64,000 bases of DNA from Burkholderia sp. 4M9327F10 (lineage in GTDB: Bacteria > Pseudomonadota > Gammaproteobacteria > Burkholderiales > Burkholderiaceae), in NCBI RefSeq assembly GCF_005503145.1, contig NZ_SCNV01000024.1, positions 53,255-117,254 on the forward strand, in the 5' to 3' direction. A program made the translations under genes and the position numbers. The number at the start of each line of letters is the position of its first letter. Position 1 is the first letter of the stretch. Under the pieces are notes generated by a model. It was not told where the DNA came from and did no database searches. It saw only the letters and a program-made list of their open reading frames with translations. Positions 42,806-51,738 of the stretch are shown here, one piece after another.

Positions 42806-44136
42806 GTACCTTTCAAACTTCCGCCGCGAAGCGGCAAATGCGCCTCGGGCTGTTTATCCAGGGGGCAGGCCACCACGTGGCCGGCTGGCGTCACCCGGAT
42901 GCCCAGGCCGGCAGCGAGAATCTCGCCCTGATGCAGCGGATCACCCAGACCGCCGAACGCGCCAGGTTCGACATGGTGTTTCTCGCCGACGGCCTGACGA
43001 GCGGCCCGGACGCGCATCCGTCGATGGCGATGCGCATCGAGCCGCTGTGCCTGCTGTCGGCGCTCGCCATGGGCACGCGCCATATCGGCCTTGCCGCCAC
43101 GGCATCGACGACCTATAGCGAGCCGTATCACGTGGCGCGCGCCTTTGCCTCGCTCGATCATCTGAGCCAGGGCCGCGCCGCATGGAATGTCGTGACGACC
43201 TCGTACGATCGCACCGCGGCGAATTTCACTCGCGGCAATCACCCGGATCATGCGTTGCGCTACGAGATGGCGGGCGAGTTCGTCGATGTCGTCAAGGGCC
43301 TGTGGGATAGCTGGGACGACGATGCGCTCGTGCGCGACAAGGCAAGCGGCGTCTACTTCGATCCTGCCAAGGTGCATACGCTGGCTCACCAGGGCCGCTT
43401 CTTTTCGGTGAAAGGGCCGTTGAATGCGTCGCGCCCGCCGCAAGGGCACCCGGTTGTGATTCAGGCAGGTTCGTCGGGCCCGGGACAGGACCTGGCGGCG
43501 CGCACCGCGGAAGTGGTGTTCACCGCGCAGCAGACGCTCGACGAAGCACGCATCTTCTATCGCGATCTCAAAGGGCGGCTGGCGAAGTTCGGCCGTGACG
43601 GCGAGCAACTGCATGTGATGCCGGGCGTGTTCCCGGTGATCGGCAGGACCGAGCAGGAAGCCAAGGACAAGTACGCGCAGTTGCAGCAATGGACCGATAC
43701 GTCGGGGGCACTGACGTTACTGTCCGATCGCCTCGGTCACGATGTCTCCGGATATCCGCTCGATGGCCCGCTGCCGGAGCTGCCGGAATCGGAGCAACTG
43801 AAAAGCCGTGCGAAGCTGCTGACCGATCTGGCACGGCGCGAAAATCTCACCCTGCGCGAGCTGTATCACCTGGTGGCGGGCGCACGCGGGCATCGGATCG
43901 TGTGGGGTACGCCGGTCCAGGTCGCGGATGCGCTGGAAGAATGGTTCGTCGGCGAAGGTGCGGATGGCTTTAACATCATGCCGCCGTATTTCCCCGGCGG
44001 CCTCGACGACTTTGTCGAACTGGTGGTGCCGGAGTTGCAGCGGCGCGGCCTGTTTCGCACCGAGTACAGCGGCACGACCTTGCGCGACCATCTGGGTTTG
44101 CCGCGGCCGGCAAGCCGCTACGCGGCGGCAGAGTAG
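42802..44136 (+). CDS. LLM-class flavin-dependent monooxygenase, NtaA/SnaA/DszA type (copy 1)
   Basis: Flavin-dependent monooxygenase of 444 residues. Typical segments are AGHHVAGWRHPDAQ near residue 20, FDMVFLADGL, GLAATASTTYSEPYHVARAFASLDHLSQGRAAWNVVTT and the C-terminal EGADGFNIMPPYFPGGLDDFVELVVPELQRRG. Such enzymes use reduced FMN from a separate reductase to oxidise organosulfur compounds, aminopolycarboxylates or alkyl-cysteine conjugates. It is coupled to the MmgE/PrpD gene, downstream of a cystine-type importer. A paralogue is encoded at 51739-53085. Substrate unknown. Confidence 0.9.
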   Translation: MSTFQTSAAKRQMRLGLFIQGAGHHVAGWRHPDAQAGSENLALMQRITQTAERARFDMVFLADGLTSGPDAHPSMAMRIEPLCLLSALAMGTRHIGLAATASTTYSEPYHVARAFASLDHLSQGRAAWNVVTTSYDRTAANFTRGNHPDHALRYEMAGEFVDVVKGLWDSWDDDALVRDKASGVYFDPAKVHTLAHQGRFFSVKGPLNASRPPQGHPVVIQAGSSGPGQDLAARTAEVVFTAQQTLDEARIFYRDLKGRLAKFGRDGEQLHVMPGVFPVIGRTEQEAKDKYAQLQQWTDTSGALTLLSDRLGHDVSGYPLDGPLPELPESEQLKSRAKLLTDLARRENLTLRELYHLVAGARGHRIVWGTPVQVADALEEWFVGEGADGFNIMPPYFPGGLDDFVELVVPELQRRGLFRTEYSGTTLRDHLGLPRPASRYAAAE

Positions 44137-44141
44137 CCGGA

Positions 44142-45026
44142 TCAAATAGCGAATTTCCGCAGATCGAGCGGAATCGACACGCGCGCGGCTTCACTGCGCG
44201 CGGCCTCGCGTTCGTCATTGGCGGCGGCGAGCGAACGCGTCAGGAATGCCCGCGTGCGCGGGCTTGCCGGTTCGCGGAACAGGCGCTGCGCGGGGCCGTG
44301 CTCGACGATTACGCCGGCCTCGGTGAAATACACCGCATCGCTGACTTCTTCCGCAAAGCGCATTTCATGCGTGACCAGCACGCAGGTCATGCCGTCCTTG
44401 ACCAGATCGCGGATCACCGTCAGCACTTCGCCTACCGTCTCCGGGTCGAGCGCCGAAGTCACTTCGTCGAACAGGATCAGATCCGGCTGCATGGCCAGCG
44501 CCCGTGCAATCGCCACCCGTTGTTGCTGGCCGCCCGATAGTTCGCCGGGATAGGCGTGGGCCTTGTCGGCGAGCCGCACTTTCTTGAGCAGATCGTAAGC
44601 GGTGCGGGTGGCCTCGGCCTTGTCGCGGCGCAGGATGCGCACAGGCGCCACCACCAGGTTGTCCAGCACACTGAGATGCGGAAACAGGTTGTACTGCTGG
44701 AACACGAAACCCACGCGCTTGCGCAGTTCGATCTCGTCGCGCTCCGAGCTGAGTTGGTCCACCCGTGTCCCGTCCACTTCGATCGTGCCGTTCTGCGGCT
44801 TGAGCAAGCCGGTGATGCAGCGCAGGATGGTCGACTTGCCCGAGCCCGACGGGCCGATGATCGAGACGGCCTGGCCGCGGAACACGTCGAGGTCGATACC
44901 GTTGAGCACCGGGTTGGCGCCGAACGACAGATGCACGTCGCGCAGGCTGACGAGCGGGCGCACAGCGTTGCGGGCGGCGGGGAGCGGTTCAACTGAAGGT
45001 TCAACTGAGGGTTCAACTGAAGGCAT
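44142..45026 (-). CDS. Polar amino-acid ABC transporter ATPase
   Basis: ATPase of 294 residues starting MPSVEPSVEPSVEPLP. Walker A GPSGSGKST (around 65), FQQYNLFPHLSV, LSGGQQQR, FDEVTSALDP and VTHEMRFAEEVSD are present, as in GlnQ/HisP ATPases. The start at 45026 overlaps the stop of the permease by 14 bases; a longer frame to 45077 is rejected. The N-terminal triplicated SVEP comes from a 12-base DNA repeat. Last gene of a four-gene importer operon. Confidence 0.93.
   Translation of the reverse strand: MPSVEPSVEPSVEPLPAARNAVRPLVSLRDVHLSFGANPVLNGIDLDVFRGQAVSIIGPSGSGKSTILRCITGLLKPQNGTIEVDGTRVDQLSSERDEIELRKRVGFVFQQYNLFPHLSVLDNLVVAPVRILRRDKAEATRTAYDLLKKVRLADKAHAYPGELSGGQQQRVAIARALAMQPDLILFDEVTSALDPETVGEVLTVIRDLVKDGMTCVLVTHEMRFAEEVSDAVYFTEAGVIVEHGPAQRLFREPASPRTRAFLTRSLAAANDEREAARSEAARVSIPLDLRKFAI
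44986..45021 (-). repeat. Three 12-bp tandem repeats at permease/ATPase junction
   Basis: Units 44986-44997, 44998-45009 and 45010-45021 read GGTTCAACTGAA, GGTTCAACTGAG and GGTTCAACTGAA on the plus strand. On the minus strand they encode SVEP three times in the ATPase and include the permease stop codon. Because each unit carries the same stop in the permease frame, a change in copy number alters only the ATPase N terminus. Confidence 0.85.
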
Positions 45027-45822
45027 AGCGTTTTTCGAGGCGCCGTGTGAAGCGCGCAATCGGGTAGCAGTAGACAAAAAAGAGGCCCAGCACGGTGAAG
45101 TAGACCAGCACCGTGAAGTCGGCGCGCGCCACGGTGTTGCTTGCCACCTGGGCGGTATCGAGCAGATCGTGCACGCCGACCAGCGAGGCGAGGGCGGTGC
45201 CCATGGTGATGCTCGAGTACAGGTTCATCCACGGCGGCAGCATACGCTTTACGCACTGCGGCAGGATGATCCAGCGGAGCACCTGGGCGCGGCTGAAGGC
45301 GAGCGAGCGGGCCGCGTCCCACTGGGCGTGCGGGATCGACTGGATCGCGCCGCGGAAAATCTCCGCCACATTGGCGCTCGCCGGCAAGGCGAGGCCGAGC
45401 GTCACCTTGAACCAGTCGGGAAAGGGCAGCGTGTGATGGCCGAGCGCGATCTCGAACGGAAACACGTAGGTCGAGAAGTAGATCAGCACCAGCAAGGGTG
45501 CGTTGCGAAACACCTGCACGTAGGCACGTGTGACGACGCGCACCACCTTGAGCGGCGACAGCAACAGCGGCCCGAGCGCCAGTCCCGCCACGGTGCCGAT
45601 CGCAATCGCCAGCAGGCTGATTTCGATGTTGACCCAGAGCGCCTTGATGAGCGCCGGAGCCCAGGTGACGAGCGCGGCCAGCATGACGTTGTGCGCGTGG
45701 CTCGCCAGTTCGCGTTCGAGCAGTGCCAGCAGCGCGCCCACTGCGACGACGCCGATTACCTTGACCCACTGACGGCGCACGGGCGCGCCGGCGGCGCTAA
45801 AAGCGAACGGCTCAGTGGCCAT
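45013..45822 (-). CDS. Polar amino-acid ABC transporter permease (1)
   Basis: Inner-membrane protein of 269 residues with a cytoplasmic N terminus, one early helix and a typical five-helix permease core. AYVQVFRNAPLLVLIYFSTYVFP and the ATPase-contact loop HAQWDAARSLAFSRAQVLRWIILPQCVKRMLPP identify the HisM/GlnP class. It overlaps the preceding permease by 11 bases and the ATPase gene by 14. Together with permease 2 it forms a heterodimer, a common layout for amino-acid importers. Confidence 0.9.
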   Translation of the reverse strand: MATEPFAFSAAGAPVRRQWVKVIGVVAVGALLALLERELASHAHNVMLAALVTWAPALIKALWVNIEISLLAIAIGTVAGLALGPLLLSPLKVVRVVTRAYVQVFRNAPLLVLIYFSTYVFPFEIALGHHTLPFPDWFKVTLGLALPASANVAEIFRGAIQSIPHAQWDAARSLAFSRAQVLRWIILPQCVKRMLPPWMNLYSSITMGTALASLVGVHDLLDTAQVASNTVARADFTVLVYFTVLGLFFVYCYPIARFTRRLEKRYAFS

Positions 45823-46555
45823 AGCCGGGCATCCTCAAACGGGTTTCGAGCCAGCGGCCCGCGCGGTTAACGAGGAAGGTCAGCGCACCGAAGAACAGCA
45901 GGATCAGGATCATCAGTTCGAGCACGTTGTCGCGCTGGGTCCAGATCATGATCGACGCGTAGGTGACGTCGCCGACCGCGATGGCCGAGGCGATGGTGGT
46001 CATCTTCACCAGATCGACCATGTTGTTGACGAGCGCCGGCAAGGCGAAGCGCAGCGCGAGCGGCAACTGCACATTCCAGAGCCGCTGCCTGCGGCTGTAG
46101 CCGAGCGACTGCGCGGCTTCGAGCGTCGCACGCGGCACCGCTTCGATGCCGGCGCGCAGCGCCTCCGCGTGAAACGCGCCCTTATGCAGCGCGATCACGA
46201 TCACACTCCAGATGAACGGCGTCAACGGGTTGCCGCCCAGCTCGCGCAGTGCCTGGCTTAGCAACATGTTGAGCACGAGAAACGCGCAAAACAGTTGCAC
46301 CAGCGTCGGCGTATTGCGGGTGATCTCGACGAACACGCGCGCCGGCCGTGCCAGCGCCGCACGCGGCGAGCTCAGCATGGCAGCCAGCAGCACGCCGGCA
46401 ACGAGGCTGAAGAATGCAGTCACCACCGACAGTTCGATCGTCACCAGCATGCCGTGCAGGAACGAGGCGCGTTCGTCGGCGGCGAGCACGAAGCTGTAGT
46501 CGAGACCGAGCCTGTTGAGCGCGGCCACCGCCTGTTCGGCCAGCGCCACGCTCAT
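45812..46555 (-). CDS. Polar amino-acid ABC transporter permease (2)
   Basis: Inner-membrane protein of 247 residues starting at the ATG of the overlap with the binding-protein gene (46555). Permease features are FVEITRNTPTLVQLFCAFLVLN and the contact loop RATLEAAQSLGYSRRQRLWNVQLPLALRFALPA. An open frame continuing to 47551 is only a shadow of the binding-protein gene. Partner of permease 1. Confidence 0.9.
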   Translation of the reverse strand: MSVALAEQAVAALNRLGLDYSFVLAADERASFLHGMLVTIELSVVTAFFSLVAGVLLAAMLSSPRAALARPARVFVEITRNTPTLVQLFCAFLVLNMLLSQALRELGGNPLTPFIWSVIVIALHKGAFHAEALRAGIEAVPRATLEAAQSLGYSRRQRLWNVQLPLALRFALPALVNNMVDLVKMTTIASAIAVGDVTYASIMIWTQRDNVLELMILILLFFGALTFLVNRAGRWLETRLRMPGYGH

Positions 46556-47442
46556 GCCGGTTGCGCCTTGAATTTTGCGTGCAGGTCGAGCACCGCCTGC
46601 GACGGCTGCATGCCGTTCCTGTGCTCGGTGTCGATCAGCCAGCCGGAACGGTGCCAGTCCTCGACAACCTTTTCGAACGCGTTCTGCGTATCGGTTTCTC
46701 CCTTGCGGACCCAGATGACGGACGGCGACGGAATCAGATCGTTCGAGACGGGAATCGTGTAGTCCTTCCAGTCCGGGTTGCGCGCGACCAGCAGGCGCAG
46801 CGTCGGCGCGACGTGTACGGCGGCCACGCAGTTGTTGCCGCGCAGGGCGAGCAGCGATTCGGGCTGGCCGCGGAAGGCCTTGACCTGTGCGCCGTATTGC
46901 TCGGCGAGCGGCTTGGCGTAGTTGCTGCCTTGCGAGACGCACACGGCCTTGCCGCGCAGGTCGCTCCAGCTCTTGATGCCGCTGTCCTTGCGCGTGATCA
47001 GCGCGCCGCCGATTTCCTCGAACGGCGTGGGCGGATAGGAGAGAATCTGCGCGCGTTCCTGGGTTACTTCCATGTTGGCGATCAGCGCGTCGACCTTGCC
47101 CTGCTGGAGGAACTGCACGCGATTGGACGGTTGCACCGGAATCATTTCGATGTCCACGCCGAGCTGCTTGGCGAGGTTCTCGGCGAGGTCCACGTTGAAG
47201 CCGACCGGCTTTTGCGTGGCCGGGTCGAGCGAGCCGAACGGCGGCCCCGAGAGGATCACGCCGACTACGAGCTTGTGGCGCTCGTGGATGCGATCGAGCG
47301 TGCTGTCGGCATGGGCGGCGTTCGCACCTAGGGCGGCGGCGAGCACGAGGGCGGTACGGCCAAGGGCGCGCCGTGTCAGGGCGGAGAACCATGGGCGGTG
47401 AGTCGATGGCGGCGGGGCGGAGCGGGTCGGACGGTTGGACAT
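46552..47442 (-). CDS. Polar amino-acid ABC transporter substrate-binding protein
   Basis: Binding protein of 296 residues with a long N region and signal peptide ending ANAAHA at about 45. Segments VGVILSGPPFGSLDPATQKPVGFNVD, ALIANMEVTQERAQILSYPPTPFEEIGGALI and LRGKAVCVSQGSNY match the SBP-bac-3 amino-acid class. First gene of a four-gene importer operon whose stop overlaps permease 2. The 250 bases upstream (47443-47692) are noncoding and must hold its promoter; none is clear. The ligand may be a sulfur-containing amino acid, judged only from context. Confidence 0.88.
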   Translation of the reverse strand: MSNRPTRSAPPPSTHRPWFSALTRRALGRTALVLAAALGANAAHADSTLDRIHERHKLVVGVILSGPPFGSLDPATQKPVGFNVDLAENLAKQLGVDIEMIPVQPSNRVQFLQQGKVDALIANMEVTQERAQILSYPPTPFEEIGGALITRKDSGIKSWSDLRGKAVCVSQGSNYAKPLAEQYGAQVKAFRGQPESLLALRGNNCVAAVHVAPTLRLLVARNPDWKDYTIPVSNDLIPSPSVIWVRKGETDTQNAFEKVVEDWHRSGWLIDTEHRNGMQPSQAVLDLHAKFKAQPA

Positions 47443-47692
47443 GACAGATGCTGGGTCGATTATGGGAATGGCTGGTGTGCCCCTTCGGCGGCGCGCGTGT
47501 TCGGCGCTGCGCCCGTTCGCGGTGCAACGTCATGCGAGGCGCGCGCCTCACGCAGCGTACGGGGCTATTCTCGACAAGCGAGGCTCAATCCAGAACCAAG
47601 CTTTTTTCATACCGTTATCTGATTCGCGCATTTGCGCAGACAGAACCGGCGTTGTGACGTCGATAGAGGTGTTGTGACGGAAAAGTCTCGCT

Positions 47693-48442
47693 TCACACGG
47701 CTTCGAAGGAATCGAGCCGTTCGAGCAGTTGCGCACGCAGATCGGCAAGCACCGGGTCGCGCCGCTCGCGCGGTCGTGGCCGTGCCACGCGGTATTCGCG
47801 GTCGATCCGTCCAGGCGCCGCCGCCATCAACAGCACACGGTCGCTTAGATAGAGCGCCTCGTCCAGATCGTGAGTGACGAGCAGGGCGGCCGTGCCGTGC
47901 GTTTGCGTCACCGCGAGCAGCAGGGCCTGCAGGCGCATGCGCGTCATCGCATCGACGGCGCTGAACGGTTCGTCGAGCAATAGCAGCTCGGGTTGCGAGA
48001 ACAGTCCTCGCGCAATCGCGACGCGCTGCGCCATGCCACCGGAGAGCGCCTTGGGCAACGCATGCTGCTGGCCGTCGAGGCCGACTTCGCCGAGCAGGCG
48101 CGCCACCCGCGGATCGCGTCCGCCATCGCGGCCCGCCTCGAAGCCGATGTTGTCCGCCACTGTGAGCCACGGCAGCAGACGCGGTTCCTGGAAGATCACG
48201 CCGATCTGCGGGGAAGGCCCGTGTTGGGGCGCACCGTTGATACGCACTTCGCCCTGGTACTGCCGGTCGAGTCCGGCGACGATCCGCAGCAGCGTGCTCT
48301 TGCCGCAGCCGCTCGGGCCAACCAGGCTCACAATTTCGCCGTGCCCAATGCGCAACGAGAAATGCTCGAGCACGGTCCGGGCCGCATAGTGTTTGGCTTC
48401 GATGCGCACGTCCAGCAGCGCCGCTTGAGGGGATGCGCTCAT
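47693..48442 (-). CDS. ssuB: Aliphatic sulfonate-type ABC transporter ATPase
   Basis: ATPase of 249 residues with Walker A GPSGCGKST, FQEPRLLPWLTVADN, LSGGMAQRVAIARGLFS, LLLDEPFSAVDAMTR and VTHDLDEALYLSDRV, the form typical of the nitrate/sulfonate/taurine group (SsuB, TauB). ATGA overlap with the permease gene. Called SsuB from the combined operon, but taurine or another sulfonate is possible. No ssuD or tauD gene is adjacent; two other flavin monooxygenases lie nearby. Confidence 0.87.
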   Translation of the reverse strand: MSASPQAALLDVRIEAKHYAARTVLEHFSLRIGHGEIVSLVGPSGCGKSTLLRIVAGLDRQYQGEVRINGAPQHGPSPQIGVIFQEPRLLPWLTVADNIGFEAGRDGGRDPRVARLLGEVGLDGQQHALPKALSGGMAQRVAIARGLFSQPELLLLDEPFSAVDAMTRMRLQALLLAVTQTHGTAALLVTHDLDEALYLSDRVLLMAAAPGRIDREYRVARPRPRERRDPVLADLRAQLLERLDSFEAV

Positions 48443-49374
48443 CGTTGCTCTCCCGCACGTGACGAATCATGGAACGCGTCAAAGGCGTCGCGCCAGCCGA
48501 GCACGCGGTTTTCGAGCCAGCGCATCGCGCCGTCGCTCAGCTTGCCGAGCACGGCGAGCAGCAGGATCGCGCCGAATACCAGGTCGGGGCGGCCCGTTTC
48601 GCGGCCGTCGCTCAGCATGTAGCCGAGGCCGCGAGTCGCCGCAATCAGTTCGGCGGCGACCATGAACATCCACGCGAGGCTCAGGCCCGTGCGCAGGCCT
48701 GTGAAAATCTGCGGCAACGCCGCCGGCAGAAGGATGCGCCGGAATAGCGCAGCAGGGGTCAGCCGGTAGATCGCGCCAAGCTCGACCAGCTTGCGGTCGA
48801 CGCCGCGGATTCCGGCCACCACGCTCAGATGCACGGGGAAGAATGCCCCGATCGCGATCAGCGTGATCTTGGGGGCTTCGTCGATACCCATCCACAGCAG
48901 CAGCACCGGCACCCACGCCAGCGACGGAATCGAGCGCAGCGCCTGGAAGCACGGTTCCAGCAGCGCATCGAGCCGGCGGCTCAGACCCATCGCGGCGCCC
49001 AGCACGAGCGCGAGCGCCGCGCCGATAGCGAAGCCCGCCAGCACCCGCAGCGTGCTGGCCGCGATATGGCGTCCGAGCCGGGCTGCGCCCATTTGCCAGA
49101 GCGTTTCGGCGATCGTGGTGGGGGCCGGCAGCAGATGATCCGGCACGACGTGTGTGCGTACCAGCACTTCGATGAGCGCGAGCAGGCCAAGCGGCAGGAG
49201 CAGTCCGGCGATCCGCCAGCGGCGCAGGCCGCGCTGCTGCTGCCGCTGCTGGCGTGAGGGCGGCGTTGCACGGCCGGCACGATCTGCTAACGGCGCATGG
49301 CTTCCCGGTCTGCGCACCTTGTCAGCATCGAACGGCAAAGTCTCATCGGAACTCGCTGCCATCTCCGCACTCAC
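48439..49374 (-). CDS. ssuC: Aliphatic sulfonate-type ABC transporter permease
   Basis: Permease of 311 residues with about six membrane segments. After an unusually long, Arg/Gln-rich cytoplasmic N terminus of about 45 residues come LLPLGLLALIEVLVRTHVVPDHLLPAPT and the contact loop VDRKLVELGAIYRLTPAALFRRILLPAALPQIFTGLR, as in SsuC/TauC. The start at 49374 overlaps the ssuA stop codon; an in-frame ATG at 49362 is an alternative. Confidence 0.87.
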   Translation of the reverse strand: MSAEMAASSDETLPFDADKVRRPGSHAPLADRAGRATPPSRQQRQQQRGLRRWRIAGLLLPLGLLALIEVLVRTHVVPDHLLPAPTTIAETLWQMGAARLGRHIAASTLRVLAGFAIGAALALVLGAAMGLSRRLDALLEPCFQALRSIPSLAWVPVLLLWMGIDEAPKITLIAIGAFFPVHLSVVAGIRGVDRKLVELGAIYRLTPAALFRRILLPAALPQIFTGLRTGLSLAWMFMVAAELIAATRGLGYMLSDGRETGRPDLVFGAILLLAVLGKLSDGAMRWLENRVLGWRDAFDAFHDSSRAGEQR

Positions 49375-50363
49375 TGGGCCCTTGCCGCCGTCACCACCGG
49401 TTGCGCGACCTGCGAGTCGACCAGCGCATCGATCACCTGCGACAGGTCGGTGCCAGGTTTCACCAGTTGCTCCTGCACGAGGATCGGCGCCGCGGCCTTG
49501 AGCGCGGCAATCTGCTGCGCGCCCGGCACCGGCTGGCTAAAGTCGTTACGCTGCAACTGCAGCTTTGCGACCGGTAGCGAGACTTTCGATTCCTCGGCGA
49601 CGATCTTTGCGGCGTCGTCGGGATGCGCGATGATCCACAGGCGGGCCTTTTCGTAGACCTTCAGCACGCGTGCGACGGTCTCGGGATACTGCTGCAGAAA
49701 CGCTTCGCGCGCGTTCAGAAAGCCGTAGGTATTGAAATCGACGTTGCGGTAGAGCAGGCGGTCGCCGTCGTCGATCTGCGCTGCCGCCATGTGTGGATCG
49801 AGCCCTGCCCATGCATCCACCTGACCATTCGCGAGCGCCGTGCGGCCGTCCGGATGCTGCAGGTTGACGAGTTCGACGTCGTCGCGCGTCAGTCCGACCG
49901 TATGCAATGCGCGCAAGGTGAACAGGAACGGATCGGTGCCCTTGGTGGCGGCGATCTTCTTGCCCTTCAGGTCCGCGAGCGTCTTGATGGGCGAATCTTT
50001 GCGGACCACCAGCGCGGTCCACTCGGGACGCGAGAAGATATACACGGTCCTGATCGGATTGCCGTTTGCCTTGCCGAGCACGGCGGCGAGACCCGCGGTC
50101 GAACCGATATCGATTGCGCCGCTGTTCAGATATTCGAGCGCGCGATTGCTGCCGAGACTCAAGACCCATGTGATCTGCGCGTGATCGGGTTTGAATTCGT
50201 CTTCGAGCCAGCCATAGCGCTTGATCACGAGACTTTCAGGCGAGTAGTACGCGTAGTCGACGCGGATCTCCGGCGGCGTGGCGGCATGCGCCGCCGCCAT
50301 TGCCGCGAGGCACGACGCCAGTACTGCCAGCAGGCCTAGCGCATGATTGAAGAGCCGCTTCAT
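49371..50363 (-). CDS. ssuA: Aliphatic sulfonate-type substrate-binding protein
   Basis: Binding protein of 330 residues; the ATG at 50363 has GGGAGACCACCC upstream, so it is preferred over 50384. Signal peptide MKRLFNHALGLLAVLASCLAAMAAAHA. SsuA-type features are VDYAYYSPESLVIKRYGWLEDEF, ALEYLNSGAIDIGSTAGLAAVLGKANG, IKTLADLKGKKIAATKGTDPFLFTLRAL and VDAWAGLDPHMAAAQI. Expected to capture alkanesulfonates or related compounds in the periplasm. First gene of ssuACB. Confidence 0.88.
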   Translation of the reverse strand: MKRLFNHALGLLAVLASCLAAMAAAHAATPPEIRVDYAYYSPESLVIKRYGWLEDEFKPDHAQITWVLSLGSNRALEYLNSGAIDIGSTAGLAAVLGKANGNPIRTVYIFSRPEWTALVVRKDSPIKTLADLKGKKIAATKGTDPFLFTLRALHTVGLTRDDVELVNLQHPDGRTALANGQVDAWAGLDPHMAAAQIDDGDRLLYRNVDFNTYGFLNAREAFLQQYPETVARVLKVYEKARLWIIAHPDDAAKIVAEESKVSLPVAKLQLQRNDFSQPVPGAQQIAALKAAAPILVQEQLVKPGTDLSQVIDALVDSQVAQPVVTAARAQ

Positions 50364-50627
50364 GGGTGGTCTCCCAGTATCCATAGATCGAGTTGTGTGA
50401 ACCGATCAATGTAATGAAAGACGCGGCGTTCAGTAACCAATGAAAAATCACATGGAAACCCGCGGCAGCGATATTGCAGGCATGCCGGAGTGGCGGCGGC
50501 GTTTATCGGCGTTGCAACGCTGGAAATGACGCTTGACCGGCGCTGCTCGTCCCTTGTTCCGGGTGCGCACGCGTCAGTGCCGGCAGGCGCTGCGCGGTCC
50601 CGGTCACGGTTCCGCTCACAGCTGTCT

Positions 50628-51476
50628 TTAGTTTGGCTTCACAAATCTCAACGTCATGCGGTCCGACTCGCCGATCGCGGCAAAGCGTGCGTGGTCGACG
50701 CTGCCGCCTTCGTAGGTGGGCGGCAGCGACCACACCCCGTGCGGATAGTCCTTGGTGTCGCGCGGGTTGCTGTTGATCTCGCTCTCGCCGGCAAGCTCGA
50801 AGCCCGCGGCGCGCGCGTGCTCGATCACGTAGGCCTCGGTCACGTAGCCGCTGTCGATCATCTGCTGCAGCGAGGTGCCCGGCGCCGCCCGATGCTCTTC
50901 GACACCCAGTATGCCGCCCGGTTTGAGCGCCTGGTAGAAGGCGCGCAGGTTCGCGTCGAGCTGGCCGTCCTTGATCCAGTTGTGGATATTGCGGAACGTG
51001 AATACGCGGTCGATGTTGCCGTTCGCCTCGAAGCCGTTGAACTGGCCCGCTTGCAGCGTGCCGACCACCACGTTGCCGTAGATGGCCGGTGTCGCCGCGA
51101 GCTTGCGCGCGAGCGCGGCATGGCCGGCCTGTTCCTCCGCCGCAGCGGAGGGAGATGGGCTCACGTACTCGGCTTCATAGAGCGTGCCGCGATCATGCAG
51201 ATAGGGCGCGAGAATGTCCGTGTACCAGCCGCCGCCGGGTGCGATTTCGAGCACCGTTTGCGTCGGCGAGATCTCGAAGAATTGCAGCGTGCCTTGTGGA
51301 TGACGGTAGATGTCGCGTGCCTTCGCGGCGTCGCTGCGTTGCGGGCCGGCGACGGCCGAGGCGAGCGAGTCCTGGCTGGATGGAGCCGACGCGCAGCCCG
51401 CCAGCAGGAGTGCAGCCGATAGCCCGGCGAGTGTGTAGCGCAGCGTGCGGAGCAGCGAAGTGGAGTAGTGAGTCAT
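50628..51476 (-). CDS. Exported methyltransferase-like lipoprotein
   Basis: Protein of 282 residues from the ATG at 51476. It begins with a signal and lipobox LLLAGC (Cys28), then has a class I methyltransferase-like domain: TVLEIAPGGGWYTDILAPYL (SAM-motif I position, around residue 75), DRVFTFRNIHNWIKDGQLD and FYQALKPGGILGVEEHRA. S-adenosylmethionine is not normally found outside the cytoplasm, so the enzyme may be non-catalytic or use another ligand; similar predicted periplasmic methyltransferases exist in proteobacteria. A longer frame to 51584 is less likely. Confidence 0.8.
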   Translation of the reverse strand: MTHYSTSLLRTLRYTLAGLSAALLLAGCASAPSSQDSLASAVAGPQRSDAAKARDIYRHPQGTLQFFEISPTQTVLEIAPGGGWYTDILAPYLHDRGTLYEAEYVSPSPSAAAEEQAGHAALARKLAATPAIYGNVVVGTLQAGQFNGFEANGNIDRVFTFRNIHNWIKDGQLDANLRAFYQALKPGGILGVEEHRAAPGTSLQQMIDSGYVTEAYVIEHARAAGFELAGESEINSNPRDTKDYPHGVWSLPPTYEGGSVDHARFAAIGESDRMTLRFVKPN

Positions 51477-51738
51477 GGTGTCCGGGGTGAGTTCGGGTGA
51501 GCCGCGGTGAACCCTGGCAAGAGCGGCAAGGGCAGCAAGAGCGAAAACAGGCCTAACGATAAGCGTTTGCAGCGCGTTTTGCACGGCGCGCGTTCTGCAC
51601 GTGGCGCGGTTTCAGCGTATGGTAGTTCGCGAGCCAGCTGTGTGCGGCTGATGGTACAGCCGGGATCACAGTGCACATCTCAATCCCGCGTCGCCAGCAG
51701 GGTGAGCGGGGATCGTCGATTCAAGCGGAGAGTCCTGC

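Noticed and set aside
44986..45021. CRISPR-like direct repeats
   Set aside because: Units are contiguous with no spacers and lie within coding sequence; no cas genes are present in the window.
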